A stretch of DNA of 64,000 bases from CAVVSQ01 sp963848825. GTDB lineage: Bacteria; Planctomycetota; Planctomycetia; Gemmatales; Gemmataceae. The notes beneath the pieces are model-generated. The model did not search any database. It was not told the origin of the DNA and was given only the letters and a program-made list of their open reading frames with translations. Every line of letters begins with the position of its first letter. Position 1 is the first letter of the stretch. The DNA lies in NCBI GenBank assembly GCA_963848825.1, contig CAWKFA010000009.1:744001-808000 (forward strand), given 5' to 3'. Below are positions 47,505 to 55,882 of the stretch, piece by piece. The position numbers and the translations under genes were made by a program.

Positions 47505-48568
47505 TCACAGAGCTGGCGCGATCCGGCCCTCCATTGGGCTGGAGGCCTGGGCGTACAATTTTTTCGGGATTCGCCCCGCTAAATAGGCCAACCGGCCGGA
47601 TTCACAGGCGAGCTTCATGGCCAGCGCCATCCGCAATGGGTCCTGCGCGTGCGCGATGCCCGTGTTGAGCAAGACGCCGTCGCATCCGAGTTCCATGGCG
47701 ACGGAGACGTCGCTGGCCGTACCGACGCCAGCATCGATGATGACCGGATAATCCGGATCGCCATCTTTGAGATATTCCAGAATGATGCGCATGTTATTGG
47801 GATTGAGCACGCCCTGTCCCGAGCCAATGGGGCTGCCCGCGGGCATAACGCTGGCGGCGCCAGCGGCCTTGAGTCGGCGGGCCATGATGGGGTCGTCGCT
47901 CGTGTAGACCAATACTTGGAAGCCTTCCTTGACGAGTTGCTCCGTGGCCTGCAAGGTGGCCACCGGATCGGGCAGGAGCGTGCGCGGGTCGCCAAGGCAC
48001 TCGAGCTTGACCCAGTCGGCACCCGGGTTTCCCAGGTTGGCCAGCAGCTCACGGGCCAGACGCGCATGGCGCAAAGCGTCCTCCGCGCTAAAGCAGCCCG
48101 CGGTGTTGGGCAAAATCGTATAGCGCGTCAAGTCGAGGCAATCGAGAATGTTGCGCCCTTGCTTGTCCACCAGACGTTCGCGCCGCACTGCCACCGTGGT
48201 GACTTCGCAAGCGCTCGCCGCCAGGCATTCATGCATCAACTCGTAGGAGCTGAATTTGCCGGTACCCGTGATGAGACGGCTGTGAAAGGTGAACTTGCCG
48301 ATGGTGAGCGGTTTATCCTGCGGCATGGCACTCGAGACATGCCTGGGATTCGCGGCAACGGAGGGAGCACTGCCACCCCCCACCAACGTCACTATCTCAA
48401 CCGCGTCGCCTGCCTTTAAACGATGGTCCGCATGGCGTGCACTGGGCACTACTTCTTGATTGACTTCGACCGCGATGCGCCGCCGGTCGAAGCCCAGTTG
48501 CTCCACCAGTTCCTGGATGGAAAGAGCGGGCGCAAACTCTTCGTGGCGCCATTGAGAGTGATTTCCAC
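47505..48568 (-). CDS. thiG: ThiS-ThiG fusion: sulfur carrier joined to thiazole synthase; frame slip in ThiS
   Basis: A GTG start at 48566-48568 with GAGGA upstream gives VEITLNGATK, then a one-base slip near 48541 leads into EEFAPALSIQELVEQLGF and DAVEIVTLVGGG, a complete ThiS ubiquitin-like domain with its Gly-Gly end. No stop occurs in any frame across the next ~20 residues, which lead directly into MPQDKPLTIGKFTFHSRLIT, the ThiG start. ThiG continues with VTTVAVRR, TILPNTAGC, VKLECLGDPRTLLPDP and MPAGSPIGSGQGVLNPNNMR. It makes the thiazole phosphate of thiamine. The longer minus-strand extension to 48734 is out of frame with ThiS. Confidence 0.88.
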
Positions 48569-48798
48569 CGGCGATCCTCGTCTTGTCCATGCTGCCGTTT
48601 TCAAGGCTCGGCAAGGTGGTAGTCGCTTGCCCTCTGTTAATGTACAGTATCCACATGCCCGCGAACATTCGTTCGTCGTCTCCCGCGTGGCTGATCCGTG
48701 CGGGCCACTCGCCGAGCGCTTCCGGCGCCGACATGCAGAGCTTACTTTGCCTTGGCTGTCCGGTACCTTTTATCCATCTTTGCTTCCCGGATTAAATC

Positions 48799-50701
48799 AT
48801 GTCTTCGCATTACATTCCCCACACCAAAATACCCACCCTGGTATTTCCGACCAGCCAGCAAGCGTCCCGGCATGTCGCCCTCATGATCGAGAGCATCATA
48901 CGCCAAAACAACTCCGCCAACCGTCCCACCGTGCTTGGCCTGGCCACGGGGTCGACCCCCGTCGGCCTTTATCGCGAAATTATCCGTCTCCATACTGAAA
49001 CCGGCCTGGATTTGTCGCGCGTCATCAGCTTTAACCTGGACGAATACTACCCAATGGGCCCGGAGGACGCTCACAGTTATCGCCTGTGGATGCATGAGGC
49101 ATTCTTCAAACATGTCAATATGTTGCCCCAAAACATCCATGTTCCCGACGGTACTGTCGCCATGCGCGATGTCGAGGATTATTGTGCCAGCTATGAACAA
49201 ATGATTCGGCGGGCCGGCGGCATCGACCTGCAAATACTTGGCATCGGCCGCTCCGGCCACATTGGTTTCAATGAACCAGGGTCCACCCGCCACAGCCGTA
49301 CCCGCCTGGTGACGCTTGACCCGGTGACTCGCCGTGATGCCGCCAGCGATTTCTTCGGCGAGGACAATGTGCCGCAGCAGGCGATCACCATGGGGGTGGG
49401 GACGATTCTTGAGGCACGCAAGATCGTCATCATGGCCTTCGGCGAACATAAGGCCGCCATCGTGCAACGGGCGGTGGAAGGGGACATGTCCGAGGTCACG
49501 ACGGCCAGCTTTCTGCAAAAACATCAGGACACCACTTTCTTGCTGGACCAGGCTGCCGCCGGGCACCTGACGCCCGTGCGCCTTCCCTGGGCCGTCGGCT
49601 CGGTGAACTGGACTCCCGCGCTGATTCGTCGTGCCGTCATTTGGCTGAGCCTCAAGGTTGGCAAGGGCCTTCTGAAAATGGCTGACAGCGATTACCGCGA
49701 GCATGAACTTTATGAACTGCTCCGCGAGCATGGCCCGGCTCACCGCCTTGGCAGCACGGTCTTCGACGAAATGATGAATACGATCTGCACCCATCCGGCC
49801 GGGCACGACTTCGCGGGCAGCGTGATCAACGGGGCGCATACCCCCGCTCGAGCGCCCAAGACCGTGCTGGTGTTCAGTCCCCATCCCGACGACGACGTTA
49901 TCAGCATGGGCGGTACCATCATTCGCCTGGTCGAGCAGAACCACAAAGTACACATCGCGTATATGACAAGCGGCAATATCGCGGTCTTCGACCATGACGC
50001 CTGGCGTTTCACGGACTTCGTTTGCGAATTCGACAATATTTTTGGCATCGACAAGGAGAAATCCAGCGACGTCAAAGCTCGCGTGCAAGCGTTCTTGCGA
50101 AGCAAAAAGCCCGGCCAGCCTGATTCGCAGGACCTGCTCAATATCAAGAAACTGGTTCGCGAGACGGAAGCCCGGGCGGGCGCCCTCGCTTGCGGCATTC
50201 CACCCGAACAGCTGGAGTTCATGGACCTGCGTTTCTATCGCACGGGAACCATTGCCAAGGCGCCCATCCATCCGCTGGACATCGAGGATATTATCCAGCT
50301 CATACGGCGCTGGAGCCGCGCAGATTTATGTGGCTGGTGAAATGTCCGACCCGCATGGCACCCACCGGACGTGCGCCAACGCAATTTTCGAGGCCGTGCG
50401 TAATGTGCGCCAGCAAGGACAAATGTTCGAGGTTTGGCTGTATCGGGGTGCCTGGGAAGAATGGGAACCTCATGAAGTGGAACGTGTCGTTCCCCTCAGT
50501 CCGAAAGATCTGGAACGTAAGAAGATGGCGATCTTCCGTCATCAGTCCCAGAAGGACCGCGCCATGTTTCCCGGCGGCAGCGATACGCGCGAATTCTGGC
50601 AACGAGCGGAAGATAGAAACCTGCATACCGCCAAGACCTACGATCAGCTCGGCCTCCCCGAGTTCTACGCCCTGGAAGGCTTCGTGCAGTGGCGTGAATG
50701 A
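48799..50701 (+). CDS. NagB-LmbE fusion (glucosamine-6-phosphate deaminase-like plus PIG-L deacetylase-like), one frameshift
   Basis: About 634 residues repaired. Residues ~10-260 are NagB-like: VLGLATGSTPVGLYREII, VISFNLDEYYPMGPEDAHSY and LQILGIGRSGHIGFNEPGS. The usual DGH is SGH here, as Asp is replaced by Ser. From about 350 a PIG-L/LmbE deacetylase begins: VLVFSPHPDDDVISMGG with the HPDD zinc motif; after a slip near 50325, IYVAGEMSDPHGTHRTCANA supplies the distal His. The fusion suggests coupled N-deacetylation and deamination of amino sugars, as proposed for related fusions in Bacteroidetes. The start at 48799 is divergent from thiSG. Confidence 0.88.
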
Positions 50702-50979
50702 TGGAAGGAATGCGAATTTCAGTATTCAGATTTCAAAATTGAGAAGGATGATAGCGGCGGGCCGCCCTCTGCAATCTTCATTCTGCATCCTGCCGACTTT
50801 TCCTTTTTGGAAAGCTCCGGGTATTGGGTCGAGATCACGCGAACAAACAAATCTAGGAAACAATTGCGGTTCTTGGCCTGAAATTCTTGATTCGTTGCAG
50901 GCGCCTTCCCTTGATTTCCGACGTATGATGTAGATAAGGGAACACGAAGAGCGGTCCCGAACCCAGGGGGGACAAAACC

Positions 50980-51462
50980 ATGCACGGCTCCAAAGGGTAT
51001 CAGGCGTCGGATGCCGGTGAAAAACCGGATCGCGGCGAGGCAGTTTTCAGTCTCACGACAGTTCAGCGCATGTTGCCGCTGGTAAAAAGTATTGTCGAGG
51101 ACGTCCTCGGCACGCAAAAGCTAGTGGAACGTTTACAGGCCGAAGAAGAGGGTCTCGATCGCCGCCGGCGTTTGCTGGCCTGGCCCGAACGTCAGCGCCG
51201 CTATCGTCTCAAAGAAGAACTCGCGCGTCTCGAAAACAATTTGGGCGGCGCCGGCGAGGAGTTGTCCGAACTCGGTATTCACGTGCTGGAGACAAGTGTG
51301 GGACGTGTCGGCTTTCCCACCATGGTGAACAATCGCAAAGCGTACTTTTCCTGGCAACCCGGTGAAGACAGCGTTCATTCCTGGCACTTCGCCGAAGAGA
51401 GCCATTGCCGTCCCATACCAGCAGCCTGGCTCAAAGAAATCAGCATGAGCACCGCGCCCTAG
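50980..51462 (+). CDS. DUF2203 family protein
   Basis: 160 residues. FSLTTVQRMLPLVKSIVEDV at the N-terminus, a long charged helix (RRRRLLAWPERQRRYRLKEE), then ELSELGIHVLETSVGRVGFP and YFSWQPGEDSVHSWHFAEES with HCRPIP. These match the DUF2203 pattern (E-L-x-x-L-G, a G-x-V/D-F-P turn, W-x-x-G-E, W-H). The function of the family is unknown. It is a soluble, probably helical protein. A strong terminator follows at 51497-51530. Confidence 0.75.
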   Translation: MHGSKGYQASDAGEKPDRGEAVFSLTTVQRMLPLVKSIVEDVLGTQKLVERLQAEEEGLDRRRRLLAWPERQRRYRLKEELARLENNLGGAGEELSELGIHVLETSVGRVGFPTMVNNRKAYFSWQPGEDSVHSWHFAEESHCRPIPAAWLKEISMSTAP

Positions 51463-51496
51463 GAATGTAGACGGCCGCTTTATCCGATAAACAGAA

Positions 51497-51530
51497 ACGG
51501 GACCCTTGAATTAAGGGTCCCGTCTCCGTT
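51497..51530 (+). terminator. Rho-independent terminator after DUF2203
   Basis: ACGGGACCCTT at 51497-51507 pairs with AAGGGTCCCGT at 51513-51523 (11 bp, 5-base loop), followed by CTCCGTTTT. It isolates the riboswitch unit downstream from read-through. Confidence 0.85.
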
Positions 51531-51650
51531 TTGATGGCAACAGAGGGGCTTTAGTGAGCCCAAGGTGGGTAATTCGGGGCACGAACGAAATCTTGGATGC
51601 TACGTCTAACCGCCAAAACCCGCATTTTCGAAAAAAACCTTTCTCCCGCC

Positions 51651-51679
51651 TTGCAATAGGCGCAAATCGGACCTATGGT
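51651..51679 (+). promoter_or_regulatory. Candidate promoter of the orphan GEMM-I RNA
   Basis: TTGCAA at 51651-51656, 17-base spacer, TATGGT at 51674-51679. The same TTGCAA -35 with a 17-base spacer appears at 42233-42261. The predicted start is near 51686, about 40 bases before the aptamer. Confidence 0.5.
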
Positions 51680-51723
51680 TTTGATGTCGCGAGTGACCAG
51701 TTTCTCATTCGCGAAGGATTAAC

Positions 51724-51832
51724 GAGTCCTCGAGAAAGGCACACCCGTCGCGAGGCGGGGTCGCAAAGCTATGGGCTCTTAACCGTCCCGAGGGGGGGAC
51801 GGATAAGGCTGCCAGGCTACCGAAGGGATGGA
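51724..51832 (+). promoter_or_regulatory. GEMM-I (cyclic-di-GMP-I) riboswitch aptamer, orphan
   Basis: The RNA reads through every conserved block of the Vc2-type aptamer. P1 GUCCU/GGGAU (51726-51730 with 51825-51829), then AAGGCACACC, a hairpin CCCGUC-GCGA-GGCGGG with a GNRA tetraloop, GGGUCGCAAAGC, UCUUAACC, a second hairpin GUCCC...GGGAC, and GGCUACCGAAGGG. By alignment to Vc2 the position equal to G20 is kept as G, which favours c-di-GMP over cGAMP. A terminator follows 25 bases later. The next gene is on the opposite strand and convergent, so there is no obvious regulated gene. Confidence 0.85.
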
Positions 51833-51856
51833 CGGGACCCGTAAGTATGCTTGGTG

Positions 51857-51889
51857 TCCGGGCCTTCGCAAGAAGGCCCGGATTTTTTT
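51857..51889 (+). terminator. Terminator closing the riboswitch transcript
   Basis: TCCGGGCCTT at 51857-51866 pairs with AAGGCCCGGA at 51873-51882 (10 bp, 6-base loop), followed by seven T at 51883-51889. It would end a transcript from the promoter at 51651-51679 after about 200 nt. Confidence 0.85.
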
Positions 51890-51902
51890 GCGCACCAGCC
51901 AT

Positions 51903-53276
51903 CTAGGCGCGCACACTCGCGTGCGGCACCAGCCTACCTTCCTGGATTGCTTGAATCATCGCCGCGTGATCGCGTTCCGCCTGGTCGGCATAGGTCCGCG
52001 CAAAGGCCGCCACTGCGCGGTCGAACGTATCGCGGCGGCCCAAATAGCCGCTGATCAGTGCCGGGTCCCCTGACTTGGCATGTCCGCGCGCCAGTGCATA
52101 ACCACAGAGTTGGGAATACTCGCGCAGCACCGATGCTGACATACCTTCGATGCGCACGGTTGTTTTCATGTCGCGAAGCTGCCGAAAGTAGAAATCGCGC
52201 CCTTCGTCGTCGCGTGCCCAGCCCAAAAACAGGTCGCTGGCCGATTGCAACAGCCGTTGACCGCTTACCACGCGCTTACCGCCGCTGCTGAACTCACTTT
52301 TGGCGACATAAGGCTCGAGCACGGACCGGTCCGCTTCCTTGTATTGCAAGATGAGAGGGTCCTGTTCACTCGCCAGCATGAGCACGATGGCGCAACGCGT
52401 ACCGACACTGCCGACGCCGACCACCTTCATGGCGAGGTCCACCATGCGATAGCGATCCAGCAAAGGGCGGCGGTCGCCGGCCAGCGTGTCGCGGTAGCGC
52501 GCCAAAAAGCGGTGCATCTGTTCTTCGAACTGCCCGCCGCGTGGTGGATGAAACACGACCGGCGGCTGGTCGCGAAAGCGCCGTTGCCCATCGACTATTT
52601 CGATGAGCTTGGGAAATTGCTGTTCGACCCTGTGCGGGCCACCCTTATCGACGCCAACGTGCGTTGGCCGCCGCTGGCCGCACCGGCTCATCAGGTCGAG
52701 AACCTGATGACCATCGATCTTCGTATACCAGACATCCAGCACGTCCATACGCGCGAACGTGCGCATGTTCGCGCGGTAGCTGCCCACGCAGGCTTCCGCT
52801 GCCAGTGTGCAGTCCTTCTCGCCAATGCCGATCGCCCTGCCTCCCGCGATCACGCTTGCCGCCAGGCGTTTGACGTCCCATTCCCACGGGCCCGGAATGG
52901 TCTCGTCAAAATCGGTCAGGTCGAAGATGAAATTACGCTCCGGTGTGCCAAAACAGCCAAAATTCATCACATGGCAGTCCCCGCAAAGCTGCACATTTAT
53001 CCCGGTGGTCGGCGTGCTTGCCAGGTCGAACGCCATGGCTGCCGCGGACCCGCGTAGAAAGGTGAACGGCGTGGGTGCCATTCGCTCATAACGAAGCGGA
53101 ATAAGTGCCTGCACCCGCCCCCGGTTGGACGATTCCAGAAGTGCCACCGGCTCAGGACGGTCGGCCGCGCAGGCAAATTGTGAATGTGCGGACCGCGGTA
53201 CGCGGTCGCGCAAGGCCTTGCCTTCGGCAAATCGTTCCGACAGCGAGCGCACAGTTACCTTGGATCGATTGGGCAC
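51903..53276 (-). CDS. DUF2252 family protein
   Basis: 457 residues, intact. Shows the DUF2252 hallmarks: RYERMAPTPFTFLRGSAAAM, VQLCGDCHVMNFGCFGTPER (GD-x-H-x-x-NFG), FDLTDFDETIPGPWEWDVKR (DFD and W-D-x-K-R) and LGWARDDEGRDFYFRQLRDM. These resemble the aminoglycoside-phosphotransferase/kinase fold, but no activity is established for the family. Cytoplasmic. Its stop lies 13 bases after the terminator of the riboswitch unit, in the opposite orientation. Confidence 0.85.
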   Translation of the reverse strand: MPNRSKVTVRSLSERFAEGKALRDRVPRSAHSQFACAADRPEPVALLESSNRGRVQALIPLRYERMAPTPFTFLRGSAAAMAFDLASTPTTGINVQLCGDCHVMNFGCFGTPERNFIFDLTDFDETIPGPWEWDVKRLAASVIAGGRAIGIGEKDCTLAAEACVGSYRANMRTFARMDVLDVWYTKIDGHQVLDLMSRCGQRRPTHVGVDKGGPHRVEQQFPKLIEIVDGQRRFRDQPPVVFHPPRGGQFEEQMHRFLARYRDTLAGDRRPLLDRYRMVDLAMKVVGVGSVGTRCAIVLMLASEQDPLILQYKEADRSVLEPYVAKSEFSSGGKRVVSGQRLLQSASDLFLGWARDDEGRDFYFRQLRDMKTTVRIEGMSASVLREYSQLCGYALARGHAKSGDPALISGYLGRRDTFDRAVAAFARTYADQAERDHAAMIQAIQEGRLVPHASVRA

Positions 53277-53333
53277 GAGATACCTCGGGTTTCAATTCAT
53301 GACAAGGAGGTACGTTGACTGACCTGCCTGACT

Positions 53334-54369
53334 TCAGTCCGTATTGATGACGTTAATCAGCATGCGCAAGCGGCCGAGGCGATGTCGGTCGAAGCGAAAC
53401 TTGAGCCGGGGCATTTGGGCCAAATGCGGTTCACTTGCTTCCGCGGGCAGCGCGGCCGTCTGTTCGAATGTGCCGGCCTTGAGAATGTCCTTGAATTCCA
53501 CTTGGATGCGCTTCATCACCGGCTCGCTAAGCGGGCGTTGCAAGCGCAGCACCAGATCGCCACGCACGTAACGCATGCTGTGATAGACGCGGTAGAAATC
53601 GACCACTTCGGCAACGGCCTCGTCCACCGAGGAGGTCAACTTGAACAGCGCTGAAATCAAAGGGCGCAACCAGCTTACGTGTGACGAGCACGTCATTGAC
53701 GAAATCGAGCCACCGTTTCCAGTAATCGTCTCCCGGCGATTCCACCAAGATAACCGGAAACATGTGACTTTTGCCGGTTTGAATGAGAGTCAACACCTCA
53801 AAGCCCTCATCCTGCGTGCCGAAACCTCCAGGAAACAGGGCTATCGCGTCGGACTCCTTCACGAACAACAGCTTGCGGGTGAAGAAGTATTTGAGGTGCA
53901 TGAGCTTGGTGTCGCCCGCGATGACGGGGTTGGCTTCTTGCTCGAAAGGCAAAAGAATGTTGACGCCGATACTGGCCTCGCGACCCGCACCGATGTGTCC
54001 CGCTTCCATGATGCCCTGGGCCGCCCCCGTAATCACCATGTAGCCTGCTTGAGCCATGCGCCGCCCGAAGTCAGCGGCCTGGACGCAAGCCGGATGATCT
54101 TGCGGTAGGCGTGCCGAGCCAAAGACCGTTACCTTGCGCCGGTGGCGGTAGGCCGAAAAAACTTTGAAACAATAGCGCAGTTCACGAAAGGCCGTCGCCA
54201 GGAGCTTGGCGTCGCCGCGGCTGGCCCGATCGCGCAGCAACTTGTCGGCCGTTTCCTTGATTTGCTGAACATATTGTTCAATCCCCAGGGGCTTGAATTC
54301 CTCCTCCGTATGAACATCCGTCTCGTGCGCCTGCTCGAAGGGAACATGGTCGGCGGACGTAGGCTCCAT
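53334..54369 (-). CDS. LOG family protein (lysine-decarboxylase-like), one frameshift
   Basis: Start at the ATG of MEPTSADHVPFEQAHET (54367-54369) with GGAG six bases upstream. The Rossmann-type LOG core includes VTVFGSARLPQDHPACVQA, VITGAAQGIMEAGHIGAGRE and the PGGxGTxxE motif in ALFPGGFGTQDEGFEVLTLI. The frame slips near 53665 and a C-terminal helical part follows (DEAVAEVVDFYRVYHSMRYV). About 345 residues repaired, longer than plain LOG enzymes (about 190). LOG proteins cleave nucleotide 5'-monophosphates (cytokinin phosphoribohydrolase); the bacterial substrate is unknown. Divergent from rplC. Confidence 0.85.
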
Positions 54370-54572
54370 GGTATCTCCAACTTCCAGGCCGGGATGCAAA
54401 GTGCGTAAACCTTATCCAAAGTTATAGCAAGCTCGCGGACGCGGCCACGCTTTTTTCCCTCCGCCGGTCCCAAGTCCTCTGGACGAAGAGGGCCTCTTTA
54501 CCATAATAACTGTTCCTGGATGGTGGCATTTTCCAATCGGTTCGCGTAACCGGCTGCTCGAGGTGTTTAGCG

Positions 54573-55281
54573 ATGGCAATGGGATTGATCGGTTTGAAAG
54601 TGGGCATGACGCAAATATTTGACGAAAAAGGCAAGCTTGCGCCCGTGACGGTGCTATCGCTCGGCCCGTGTCCCGTCCTGCAGGTTCGAACCAAGGACCG
54701 GGATGGCTATGACGCGATCCAGATCGGCTTTCAAAAAAAGCTTCGCAAAAAGGCAATTCGCTCGGAACGGGGCCACGTGGCCGCGGACTTCGTTTCCAAG
54801 CGGCGCAAGGGCCGGTCCGAGGCGGGCGAAACGCTTCTGGAAAAAGCCAACTGCGAACCGCAGCGCTACATTCGCGAGTTCAGGCTGGCCTCGCCGATCG
54901 AAACCAAGGTTGGCACCGTGTTGACCGCCACGGACATATTCAAAGACACGCCGCGCGTCGACGTCGTGGGCACCACCAAGGGACGCGGTTTTACTGGCGT
55001 GATGAAACGCCACAATTTTCATGGTTTGCCAGCGGCGCATGGTGCCAAGAAAGTGCATCGGTCCGGCGGCTCGATCGGTTCTCACGCGAGCAACCGCGGT
55101 AGCGGCCGTCCCAAAAAGGGGCACAAGGCCGCTGGGCAGTATGGCAACGCGCAGCCGCACTGTCCGCAATCTCGACATCGTCAAAATCGACAACGAGAAC
55201 AATCTGATGCTGGTCCGCGGCGCGGTACCGGGCCCCAATGGCGGCCTGGTTATCGTTCGGCCCACCAACAAAAAGAACTAG
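54573..55281 (+). CDS. rplC: Ribosomal protein L3, one frameshift
   Basis: MAMGLIGLKVGMTQIFDEKG opens the family, with AGGTG seven bases upstream. DVVGTTKGRGFTGVMKRHNF and GSIGSHASNRGSGRPKKGHK are the L3 core with its extended loop. One extra C near 55150 (GCGCAGC) breaks the frame; the second frame completes SRTVRNLDIVKIDNENNLML and GAVPGPNGGLVIVRPTNKKN. About 235 residues repaired. Because L3 is essential, this break points to a sequence error. No rpsJ, rplD, rplW or rplB lie next to it, unlike the usual S10 operon order. Confidence 0.93.
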
Positions 55282-55411
55282 GCCTGTTAAGTTAGGTAGT
55301 TTTTTCGCCCTGGCGCGAGATACCGCCAAGTGCTCATCTTTCCGCGCGCCCCTTCGTGCAGACTCCGCCTCTTCTCCAGCCGATGATTAAACGGTTCGTT
55401 TAACACAACCG

Positions 55412-55417
55412 TATAAT
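55412..55417 (+). promoter_or_regulatory. Perfect -10 box before the zinc protein gene
   Basis: TATAAT at 55412-55417, 30 bases before the ATG at 55448. No good -35 was found at 16-18 bases, so the promoter is only half supported. Confidence 0.35.
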
Positions 55418-55447
55418 CGACTTCGTTTCTGGCCGAGGGGCTTGCCG

Positions 55448-55882
55448 ATGGAAAGTATTCGCCTGGCACCGAATGGGAGCGTCTTTCCGCAAATCCCTTG
55501 CTGTCGGTGTGGCGACAACACACGCTCCTGGGACAGGCTTGCCGGCAAGACTTATTGCCCCAATTGCCTTGAGGCGCTGGCGCTCGGCGATGCCGACCCA
55601 ATTGTCGAAAAAACCGATCGGCGCCGTTGTACGATCTGCCATCACCAGGGCACCTTACGCTTCTTGACCTTTCCGCTCAACAGCCGCCGGCCTGTGGAAA
55701 TGGATTTGTGCAGCGAACACGTGCGCGCTGTCGTCGCTCGCCGCCTCGGCCCGCACGCATTTGAACAACTACGCCGTCAGCTCACGAATATCGGTCTGGA
55801 AGTTGCCGACATTTTTCTTCTTCACGAAGCATTTTACGACGATCAAGGCCGCGCCCTGCAACCCGCCGTGGAATGGCTCTAA
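55448..55882 (+). CDS. Double zinc-ribbon protein of unknown function
   Basis: 144 residues from the ATG at 55448 (GAGGGG seven bases upstream). Two cysteine clusters: CCRCGDNTRSWDRLAGKTYC with PNC after it, and RRRCTICHHQGTLRF followed by VEMDLCSEHVRAVVARRLG. These form two CxxC-type zinc sites, the second with a Cys-x2-His at the end. The C-terminal helix VADIFLLHEAFYDDQGRAL completes it. Similar proteins occur in planctomycetes; the role is unknown. The stop overlaps the convergent kinase gene by four bases. Confidence 0.6.
   Translation: MESIRLAPNGSVFPQIPCCRCGDNTRSWDRLAGKTYCPNCLEALALGDADPIVEKTDRRRCTICHHQGTLRFLTFPLNSRRPVEMDLCSEHVRAVVARRLGPHAFEQLRRQLTNIGLEVADIFLLHEAFYDDQGRALQPAVEWL

Noticed and set aside
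48569..48798. TPP riboswitch upstream of thiSG
   Set aside because: The conserved CUGAGA and ACCUGAUC-type blocks are not found on the minus strand in this region.
50719..51117. 132-residue minus-strand ORF upstream of DUF2203
   Set aside because: It overlaps the start of the DUF2203 gene on the other strand, has odd composition and no family match.
53334..53696. Separate 120-residue gene
   Set aside because: Its sequence continues the LOG protein across a frame slip near 53665 and has no start of its own.
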